Shown here: positions 50,222 through 57,130 of the stretch, one piece after another
Layout: every line of letters begins with the position of its first letter
Position numbering within the stretch: position 1 is the first letter of the stretch
Origin: DASQZK01 sp963764345
GTDB lineage: Bacteria; Bacteroidota; Bacteroidia; Bacteroidales; GCA-2748055
Length of the DNA: 64,000 bases
NCBI GenBank assembly: GCA_963764345.1
Contig: CAVXSF010000011.1
Span: 55,754 to 119,753, forward strand
Reading direction: 5' to 3'
Made by a program: the position numbers and the translations under genes
The notes under the pieces: model-generated
Databases searched by the model: none
The model's input: only the letters and a program-made list of their open reading frames with translations
What the model was told of the DNA's origin: nothing

Positions 50222-50500
50222 CTCCTTGTATTATTTAACGACCGGATATAGAAGGGGGCTTCGTTAATCTAAGGAGTCTATGTTTAGATAGGGTATCCCT
50301 CCCCCGCCTTCCAACACTCCGCCCCTTCATGACTTTCACCCCCCATATCTCAGCGTACCTATTCTCACTTTTTGACGAAAAGTTATCAACTCACCTGAAA
50401 GGATGATACACCTTTTGACGAATTCCTGACTCAATGATCATTTTTTTATTTGACTGCAATACTTTTGCAGTCAAATTTTGTATAGGGAAATTCCGGTTCC
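50222..50500. repeat. Structured intergenic element, copy C
   Basis: This is the third, more diverged copy of the element at 43263 and 43925. It keeps GGGGGCTTCGTTAATCTAAG, the GATAGGGTATCCCTCCCCCG block and the core GACGAAAAGTTATCAACTCA. Its 3' hairpin is different in sequence but stronger: ATTTGACTGCAA (50448-50459) pairs perfectly with TTGCAGTCAAAT (50465-50476) over a 5-base loop. It lacks the 113-bp hairpin units. Confidence 0.7.
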
Positions 50501-50637
50501 CACCCTCGCACACCCCCTAATCCCCAAGGGGAAATCCACCCCGCCTGTACATTCTACCTGGTATCTTTGCTTCCTTGAGGCTGCCCAAAAAATCCGGGCT
50601 TAGATTACAAAAGTTACAATTCGTAAGTTAGCGGCTA

Positions 50638-50731
50638 TTCCCTGAGCGTAGCCGAAGGGTTGTTATCTTGTAGAAGCGATCGCACGGTCCCTGAGCGTAG
50701 CCGAAGGTGGTCCCTGAGCGAAGCCGAAGGG
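50638..50731. repeat. Three REP-like palindromes, CCCTGAGCGTAGCCGAAGGG type
   Basis: Three copies of an imperfect palindrome lie at 50638-50658, 50688-50707 and 50711-50731 (CCCTGAGCG...GCCGAAGG). CCCT/AGGG and GC/GC positions pair across a short centre. This class is widely scattered in Bacteroidota genomes and usually intergenic; here it sits downstream of the 50842 permease stop. Confidence 0.7.
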
Positions 50732-50841
50732 TAGTTATAATTTAAAACTCAAGTCTATTAGAAGCAGACTTTTGGGACCCCTTCCTATGAAGGAGATTTC
50801 CATCTTCCCTTCTTCGCTTCCTGCTTCCTGCTTCCAACTTC

Positions 50842-53253
50842 CTACTCATACCGCAATGCCTCAACCGGATTCCTCGTCGCTGCCCTCCAGGTCTGAATAC
50901 TCACCGTCAGTAACGCAATGAAAAGAATCACAAGCCCGCCGGCAATAAATATCCAGGGATCGAGTGAAATCCGGTTGGCAAATTTCTGAAGCCAGTTTTT
51001 CAGGATAAACCAGGATACAGGAATCCCAATGATGATTGAAACAGAGACTACCATGGCAATGTCTTTTAACAACCAGGCAGCAATTTCGCATATACTTGCG
51101 CCATTGACTTTACGTATCCCGATTTCCTTAGTCCTGGTTTCATAAACCATACCGGTGATTCCAAACAGCCCGATAGATGACAATAGCAGGGCCAGTACAG
51201 AGAGTGCCAGGCTAAGGTTCTTCAATTGTATCTCATTTTTATATACATCCCGGTAGAGATCTTCTACAAATTCATAATTGAAAGGAAAGTCGGGATAAAA
51301 CTCGTCCCATGTATCCTTTATGAAAGCCAGACTCTCGGCCCGCCGCGTAGTATCATATTTGACCTGGGCACTGTAAAGCCAGAACGATTTCCGGAAAAAC
51401 GCATAGGGTTTGATGTCATTCTTCATGGAGGAAGGTTGGAAATCACTGACCACCCCGACAATCCGTCCCGGCGTTTTGGGGATATACGGATTCCGCAGCC
51501 GGAAGACTTTGCCCACAGCTTCTTCATCCGTCCAACCCAGGTATTTAACCGCCCTTTCGTTGAGTATGTAATTTACCGGTATGGAATCGTTGCCGGTAAA
51601 AGGGCTGAAGCTATTTCCGGCTAACAGCCGCAATCCGTAAAAAGAAAAGAAATTGTCATCCACAGGGCACACGTAAAGAAGTTTTTTGGATGTCTTGTCA
51701 TCCACCCCGGAGGTGTCAAATCCCATCATGTCCATGATTTCATAGCCGGGATCCTCCATGCTGCTGGTGACATCTTCAACCAGGGGATTTTTAAGTAATT
51801 CCTCTTTAAAGACCCGGTATTTGTCAACCACCTGGCAGGGCACCTCCTTGATGCACAAAATCTTTTCACTCTGACTTCCCAGACGGTGTTTCATAAAAAG
51901 CTTTAACTGGCTAATCTCACCAATCAGGCTGACAATCAGGATCAAGGTCAGAACATACTGGATCGCTACCAGCGATCTCAGCAGCGTATACCTGCTTCCT
52001 TTCCCTGTAACCGCGAACGCAGAGGGTGAGACCAATTTACCTCGCCGCAACCGGAAGGCCGATGACAGGGCTACAATCAGGTAAGGCAGAACCCCCGTCA
52101 ATGAAAATACCAGGAGCAGGATTGCCAGAGTGACCACGGACGTGGAAACAAAAAACGACAATCCCGCTGAGGCTTGTTTGTACATCAACAGGTTGAAATA
52201 CGGGTACAGGAAATAAACCGTCACAAACGCGATGACTGCGGCAATCAGGGAGTACAGGAAAGATTCCAGGAACTGGAAACTAAAAATATTCCTGGATTTG
52301 GCCCCGGTGTACCGCATGATCTGAACTGTCTTAAACTCTTTGATAAGGATGATATAGCGAAGGTTGAAGAAATTGAATAATGAGATCAAGAGGACAAGCA
52401 GGGCAAGTCCTGCAATCCATAATACCTGTTTCATGCTTCCGTTCTGCTCGAGTTCCCGTTCTTTCGCTGATTTTAAATGAATGTCGCTAACTTTTTGAAG
52501 ATGAGGTGTCAGAGTTGGCGTGTAATCCGGACTGAGGTATTTCTTTGAGAAGCTTTGAAAATTATCCAGGATTTCAGCCGGCGGCGTGTTTGCATCCAGC
52601 AAAATATAATAATATGCCCAGTCCGCATCTGTATCCGGATCTGTATAAGAGGCCAGGACCTGGAAATGCACGTGGGAAGCAGCAGGAAAATCACGAAAAA
52701 CGCCCGTCACCTCAAAGGGGACCTGCTCAGTGCAGTTAGAGCAATATAAATAAACCGTCTGACCCACCGGATCGTTTTCACCAAAAAATGTCTTTGCCAT
52801 GCTCTCGCTGAGAACGACCATATGAGGCGCGGAAAGGCATCTCTCCGGATTTCCAGAGATAAAATGAAATGTAAACACCTGAAGGATCGAAGGATCAGCA
52901 TAGAAAATCTCCTGATTCCAGACTGACGTTTTCACTTTAACGATTCCGGCAGTGTTGCGGCTTATCCTGGCTAATTCCGAAATCCCGGGAATATCGCTTT
53001 TAATATTTTTCAGCCAGGACAGATGACTCCTGGCAAAATCCCAGTGATAGCCGGTTTCAGGATTATCTTCTGCAACCGTAAGCCTGTAAAGTCGATCCCC
53101 TTTCTTTTGAAAGCTGTCGTAACTGAACTCATCTCTCAGCCAGATCGTAACAACAACGACAGTAACGAAGCCTATGATCAGTCCCAGAATGGATATCGCC
53201 GGGAACATGGGCCTGGTAAAGGTTTTGCGTAATATTAGTTTAAGAGCGTGCAT
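50842..53253 (-). CDS. MacB-core/FtsX-type ABC transporter permease
   Basis: The complete 803-residue protein has an N-terminal helix (AISILGLIIGFVTVVVVTIWL), a MacB-like periplasmic core (SESMAKTFFGENDPVGQTVYL, FEVTGVFRDFPAASHVHFQVL), FtsX helices around residue 280 (QVLWIAGLALLVLLISLFNFFNLRYI, RYTGAKSRNIFSFQFLES), a second core domain (NERAVKYLGWTDEEAVGKVFRL) and a last FtsX block (RTKEIGIRKVNGASICEIAAWLLKDI) ending NPVEALRYE. The ATPase partner is not adjacent; the one at 62.2 kb is the nearest of the right class. Upstream of the start lies a heptamer array rather than a shared operon partner. Confidence 0.92.
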   Translation of the reverse strand: MHALKLILRKTFTRPMFPAISILGLIIGFVTVVVVTIWLRDEFSYDSFQKKGDRLYRLTVAEDNPETGYHWDFARSHLSWLKNIKSDIPGISELARISRNTAGIVKVKTSVWNQEIFYADPSILQVFTFHFISGNPERCLSAPHMVVLSESMAKTFFGENDPVGQTVYLYCSNCTEQVPFEVTGVFRDFPAASHVHFQVLASYTDPDTDADWAYYYILLDANTPPAEILDNFQSFSKKYLSPDYTPTLTPHLQKVSDIHLKSAKERELEQNGSMKQVLWIAGLALLVLLISLFNFFNLRYIILIKEFKTVQIMRYTGAKSRNIFSFQFLESFLYSLIAAVIAFVTVYFLYPYFNLLMYKQASAGLSFFVSTSVVTLAILLLVFSLTGVLPYLIVALSSAFRLRRGKLVSPSAFAVTGKGSRYTLLRSLVAIQYVLTLILIVSLIGEISQLKLFMKHRLGSQSEKILCIKEVPCQVVDKYRVFKEELLKNPLVEDVTSSMEDPGYEIMDMMGFDTSGVDDKTSKKLLYVCPVDDNFFSFYGLRLLAGNSFSPFTGNDSIPVNYILNERAVKYLGWTDEEAVGKVFRLRNPYIPKTPGRIVGVVSDFQPSSMKNDIKPYAFFRKSFWLYSAQVKYDTTRRAESLAFIKDTWDEFYPDFPFNYEFVEDLYRDVYKNEIQLKNLSLALSVLALLLSSIGLFGITGMVYETRTKEIGIRKVNGASICEIAAWLLKDIAMVVSVSIIIGIPVSWFILKNWLQKFANRISLDPWIFIAGGLVILFIALLTVSIQTWRAATRNPVEALRYE

Positions 53254-53269
53254 GGTGAGGTGGGGTTAA

Positions 53270-53520
53270 GGATTGGGCGGAGGGCGGAGGGCGGAGGGCA
53301 GAGGGCGGAGGGCGGAGGGCGGAGGGCAGAGGGCAGAGGGCAGAGGGCAGGAGGGCAGAGGGCAGAGGGCAGAGGGCAGAGGGCAGAGGGCAGAGGGCAG
53401 AGGGCAGAGGGCGGAGGGCAGAGGGCAGAGGGCAGAGGGCAGAGGGCAGAGGGCAGAGGGCAGAGGGCAGAGGGCAGAGGGCAGAGGGCGGAGGGCAGAG
53501 GGCAGAGACGGGAGAAGGGA
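53270..53520. repeat. Heptamer tandem array, units GAGGGCA/GAGGGCG, about 33 copies
   Basis: A run of 7-bp units directly follows, on the plus strand, the start region of the 50842-53253 permease. Units alternate between GAGGGCA and GAGGGCG; one unit near 53350 carries an added G. Long frames appear on both strands because seven is not a multiple of three; none is a gene. Confidence 0.92.
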
Positions 53521-53598
53521 GACGGAAGAAGGAACACAATGGGAATTGAATCCTGAAACGACTCTGAAACCATGCTTTAACGATTCTTAGATCTGTCG

Positions 53599-54510
53599 TC
53601 ATTCTCCAATAAATTTCATATCCTTTAACCAGGCGATAAAGCTATCGCGCCAGGTTGCAATTCCGATCCCCCTGCCAATACCCGAGTCGAAACCATGCTC
53701 CCCTTTTGCATAAATATGCAGTTCGGTAGGCGTATTTTTTTTCAGGAAAATATTGTACAGCTCTATGCAATTTGCAGCCGGTGTCGTTGTGTCCTGGGCA
53801 CCATTTACCATAAATACCGGAGGAAATTTTTCCATCGTTTTCGCCCAGGTCACGACCAGAGGAGAAATTCCAGGATATACAAGACATAAAAAATCAGGAG
53901 TCGTAGAGATCTGACCAAAATTTGCATATGTAGGAAGTTCTTTTTCAAATATACTGAGGCCGACCGTAAGACTAAGTTCTCCTCCCGCCGAAAATCCTGA
54001 TATTCCAATTTTATTCGCATCAATATCCAATTCATTTGCCCGGCTTCGCAATATAAAGACAGCCTGTTTTGCATCTGCATAAACCTGGCGATTATAGTCA
54101 TCCCTGGTCAACGATGAATTGTTACCCTCTTCATTAAAGGTGCGGTATTTTAAAACCAGCGATGTTATTCCCCTCTTTGCCAGCCAGAGGCCGAAATCGC
54201 TCCCCTCGCGGTCGAGCCATATATCACGAAAACCTCCGCCAGGGCAAATAACCAGCGCCACCCCGTTTGGCTTCTCAGCTTTAAAGATGGTATATGTTGG
54301 TGTTGAAACGCAACTGTACACCCGGTTTTGTTGCGAAAGTGAACTTTTGGAAGGATTCACTTCACGCATTCTTTCCTGGCTGTATTTTACAGGGTTATTC
54401 GGTATTCCATTGGGCCATAATGGTTTTTCGGGCGGCAATTGCGCAAAAGAGTTCATGTACAAGAAAACTAAAGCTACTATTAATTCGAATTTATACAGTC
54501 TTGTTTTCAT
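53599..54510 (-). CDS. Secreted alpha/beta hydrolase, acetyl-xylan-esterase / BD-FAE-like
   Basis: The 303-residue protein has a signal peptide (residues 1-23, FELIVALVFLYMNSFAQ). The oxyanion segment CPGGGFRDI lies near residue 90, the nucleophile Ser is in GISGFSAGGEL (about residue 170), the acid is in NGAQDTTTP (about 237) and the His in GEHGFDSG (about 273). It resembles the carbohydrate esterases and diene-lactone-like hydrolases that remove acetyl or acyl groups from plant polysaccharides. It is monocistronic. Activity on a glycan ester is inferred from family and export. Confidence 0.85.
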   Translation of the reverse strand: MKTRLYKFELIVALVFLYMNSFAQLPPEKPLWPNGIPNNPVKYSQERMREVNPSKSSLSQQNRVYSCVSTPTYTIFKAEKPNGVALVICPGGGFRDIWLDREGSDFGLWLAKRGITSLVLKYRTFNEEGNNSSLTRDDYNRQVYADAKQAVFILRSRANELDIDANKIGISGFSAGGELSLTVGLSIFEKELPTYANFGQISTTPDFLCLVYPGISPLVVTWAKTMEKFPPVFMVNGAQDTTTPAANCIELYNIFLKKNTPTELHIYAKGEHGFDSGIGRGIGIATWRDSFIAWLKDMKFIGE

Positions 54511-54600
54511 GATTTGAAATTTAAGTCAAAATACAAAAACTTTATCATGTAAGCGTAAATGTCTGAATCAGGATTAACAAGATTAAAGGTTTTTCAGGAT

Positions 54601-54750
54601 CAATGCTTCATGAACAAAAGTCTTGCTTCAAGGCTCGTTGATCCAATTTAAAAGAAGTCATTCTTCAATCATGTATGCTGACAGATAATTTACGGATTGT
54701 GCCAGGTAAACGTCACCCAGATTTACCTGAGCTTTTAATTCAACCATCTC
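54601..54750 (-). pseudogene. Degenerate C-terminal fragment of a GxxExxY gene
   Basis: The segment aligns base by base with the 3' half of the intact gene at 56318-56713: GTATGCTG.CAGATAATTTA, TGTGCCAG, CGTC..CCAG and GCTTTTAATTC.ACCAT occur in the same order and spacing. It contains indels and has lost its 5' half. It is preceded on the plus strand by CAGGATTAACAAGATTA and TTTTTCAGGAT, matching the repeats that flank the intact copy. The rest of 54511-55015 is AT-rich with no other gene seen. Confidence 0.75.
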
Positions 54751-55015
54751 TCCTCTCTTCTGTTTCATAAACCATACCATTAAAGCAAATGCTACATATT
54801 GAACTTATTACATTCCTCTACATTTCTTTTCATGTCAAAAATATTTACAATCCCTGTTAAAATTTTTGTCGTTTCATTTGGTACCTGACTACTATGAACG
54901 TTACATCGTTTTAATCACCAGTAAATTGAGGCGGGGTTAGATTTTTGATTCTAATTAATAGGGCAGTCGTCTGAAAATTCCGATCTTTAAACTTTATTTC
55001 AAATCCTGCTGACCG

Positions 55016-56227
55016 ATGCGATTTCATCTTATAAAAGCGTTATTCACTATTTCAATACTTTCCGGTGCCGTTTCCGCCTGTCACCTCTCTGATAAAAATA
55101 CGGAAAATAGTGTTGCAGTTGAACGAACGGATACCTGTTTGTCGAACCCGGCCCATATTTATGAGGTATTTATTCCCGCGCATAACAAGTCGGATCACAA
55201 CTTACCTTTGCTTGTGGCCGTCGATCCGCATGGAGACGGGAAACTGGCGATAGAGCATTTAAAAGAGGCGGTTTCAGAATATCCCGCAATATTGGTAGCT
55301 TCTGATCTCATTCAGAATAACGATCCCAATTACATACAACAACTGGATGAAATCATCAACGATGCAAAAGAACGTTATCCTGTTGGAGACCGAACCTTTC
55401 TTGTTGGTTTTTCAGGTGGCGGACGCATGGTTCTCGGATATGCTGTTAATCATTTGGTTAACGGGGTTATTGCCAGCGGGGCTTTTGCCAGTCCCGATCA
55501 GCTTTCTGCGATAAAATGTCAGGTAATGGGGATTATCGGAATGGACGATTTTAACTTTCCTGAAACAGTACAATATATTTTTAACCCGGGGAGCCTGCCA
55601 TTAAATGCTCACATCGAACTTACCAAAGCCTCCCATGAATGGCCGGATAAAAGCATGCTGACAAACGTGTTTGGTTGGTTTCAGTTATCAGCCGGATCAG
55701 AAAAAAGCTTTGGTAAGCAAGAAATCAATCAATATGTCAAAGATCAACAAGCACGTATTGATTCGCTGGAAAATGCGGGAGAATTTATACAGGCTTCCTG
55801 TATCAGTCGTACCATGGCTTCGGTCAATGCCTTTGAAAAGGCCGGCTCGTTCCGTTCAACAACCGACGCATTGACAAATAACGAAGCGTACCAGAAACAA
55901 CTGACCCAACTGGAAAAAAGCCTGCGTTTTGAAATAACAATGCGCCAGACCTATGGCCAGGCTTTATTGCAAAACGATGAAGCATGGTGGAAAAAAGAGA
56001 TTTCAGCATTGCATGAGAAAATGACATCGGAACCCGATGAAATGATGAGGATGGCCTATAAACGACTCGGTGGCTTTATTGGCATTGCCTGTTATTCCTA
56101 TGCACGACAGTTCGCTGCTCAAAAAGATATCCCACACCTGGAGCAAATACTAATGGTATACAGGCTAGCTGAACCCGATAATCCGGATATGAAACGGTTC
56201 GCTGAGGAGGTGGGGAAACTAAAATAA
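55016..56227 (+). CDS. Alpha/beta hydrolase-like lipoprotein with C-terminal helical domain
   Basis: The 403-residue protein has a lipoprotein signal with lipobox VSAC (cysteine about residue 22). Residues about 45-225 form an alpha/beta hydrolase-type domain: LPLLVAVDPHGDGKLAIEHL, ILVASDLIQNN, the Ser elbow FLVGFSGGGRM, and a His in KASHEWPD (about residue 210). The last 170 residues are helical and rich in Gln and Glu (SFGKQEINQYVKDQQARIDSLENAGEF), resembling TPR-like or coiled-coil packing. A dienelactone-hydrolase or feruloyl-esterase-like role is possible; the function is not established. Confidence 0.78.
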   Translation: MRFHLIKALFTISILSGAVSACHLSDKNTENSVAVERTDTCLSNPAHIYEVFIPAHNKSDHNLPLLVAVDPHGDGKLAIEHLKEAVSEYPAILVASDLIQNNDPNYIQQLDEIINDAKERYPVGDRTFLVGFSGGGRMVLGYAVNHLVNGVIASGAFASPDQLSAIKCQVMGIIGMDDFNFPETVQYIFNPGSLPLNAHIELTKASHEWPDKSMLTNVFGWFQLSAGSEKSFGKQEINQYVKDQQARIDSLENAGEFIQASCISRTMASVNAFEKAGSFRSTTDALTNNEAYQKQLTQLEKSLRFEITMRQTYGQALLQNDEAWWKKEISALHEKMTSEPDEMMRMAYKRLGGFIGIACYSYARQFAAQKDIPHLEQILMVYRLAEPDNPDMKRFAEEVGKLK

Positions 56228-56312
56228 AATACCAGGATTTTCAGGATTTACAGGATTTACAGGATGAAGAGGATAAAGAGGAGGAAGAGGATGATGAGGA
56301 TGAAGAGGAATA
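56228..56312. repeat. CAGGAT-type direct repeats downstream of the hydrolase gene
   Basis: Short units CAGGATTTTCAGGATTTACAGGAT pass into GATGAAGAGGA-type units. They adjoin the 3' end of the GxxExxY gene. The same unit recurs at 54570-54600, 56850-56990 and 61970-62002. Confidence 0.8.
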
Positions 56313-56317
56313 GAGGA

Positions 56318-56713
56318 TTAATGCTTCCTGAATAATCTTTTTACCTCAAGACTTGTTGAACCAAAATTTATAAGAAGTCCTTTTTCAATCTTGTATGCTG
56401 TCAGATAATTTAAGCCCTGTGCCAGATGAGCGTCTTCCAGCTGTATCCTGGCTTTTAATTCCACCATTACCTTATCTTCTATAATAAAATCTGCCCTGCG
56501 GGTACCTACATAGATATTTTCATAAAAGATGTGCATTTTCTTTTCCCTTAAATATGCAAGCCCTGCCTTTTCCAATTCTATGGCAAGACACCTCTGGTAG
56601 ATCACTTCCTGAAAACCGTTCCCTAACGTGTTATGCACATTCATTGCACAACCAATGATTTGATAAGTCAACTCATCATCGATTTTATTATCCATAGGTT
56701 TAGGTTTATTCAT
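56318..56713 (-). CDS. GxxExxY family protein
   Basis: The 131-residue protein carries the family-defining GxxExxY motif in NGFQEVIYQRCLAIEL (about residues 32-47), with IIGCAMNVHNTLG before it and RRADFIIEDKVMVELKA and LNYLTAYKIEKGLLINFG after it. The fold is predicted nuclease-like (PD-(D/E)xK-like core of D, ExK), but no function is established. Flanking CAGGAT repeats lie on both sides, and a degenerate copy lies 1.7 kb away, so the gene seems to be part of a small repetitive unit. Confidence 0.9.
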   Translation of the reverse strand: MNKPKPMDNKIDDELTYQIIGCAMNVHNTLGNGFQEVIYQRCLAIELEKAGLAYLREKKMHIFYENIYVGTRRADFIIEDKVMVELKARIQLEDAHLAQGLNYLTAYKIEKGLLINFGSTSLEVKRLFRKH

Positions 56714-56847
56714 CCAATAGTCTTTTTTCAGTATTCAATTCTTTGCTATTACAAATTATCCCGGTCTGATTTTCATCTTTGCGATCTTACAGTTACCTCT
56801 TAATGTAAAAAACAAGAAAAAATCAGCGTGTGAGATTCAAAAACTTT

Positions 56848-57055
56848 TCCGATCAGGATCAGGATTAAGAGGATTTTCAGGATGGGCAGGATGGGCAGGA
56901 TGGGCAGGATGGGCAGGATGGGCAGGATGGGCAGGATGGGCAGGATGGGCAGGATGGGCAGGATGGGCAGGATGGGCAGGATGAAGAATGAAGGATGAAG
57001 AATGAGGGATGAAGAATGAGGGATGAAGAATGAGGGATGAAGGATTTCGACTATT
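56848..57055. repeat. 9-bp tandem array GGGCAGGAT (about 11 copies), then GATGAAGAATGAGG units
   Basis: The array begins with CAGGATTAAGAGGATTTTCAGGAT, goes into perfect GGGCAGGAT units (56880-56981), then three 14-bp GAATGAGGGATGAA units to 57045. It fills the space between the 57131 permease stop and the GxxExxY gene. No reading frame is credible. Confidence 0.9.
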
Positions 57056-57130
57056 TAGCTTCGATATACTTATTCATCTTTTTCTTCCATCCTGTTCATC
57101 CTGAAAATCCTCTTCATCCTGACCCAGATC

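Noticed and set aside
53235..53602. Long open frames on both strands rich in repeated RAEGR or SALCPLP units
   Set aside because: They are frames through a 7-bp tandem repeat; the same nucleotides are open on both strands and the products are pure repeats with no start context.
56848..57055. Possible CRISPR array
   Set aside because: Units are contiguous 9- and 14-bp repeats with no spacers, and no cas genes are present in the window.
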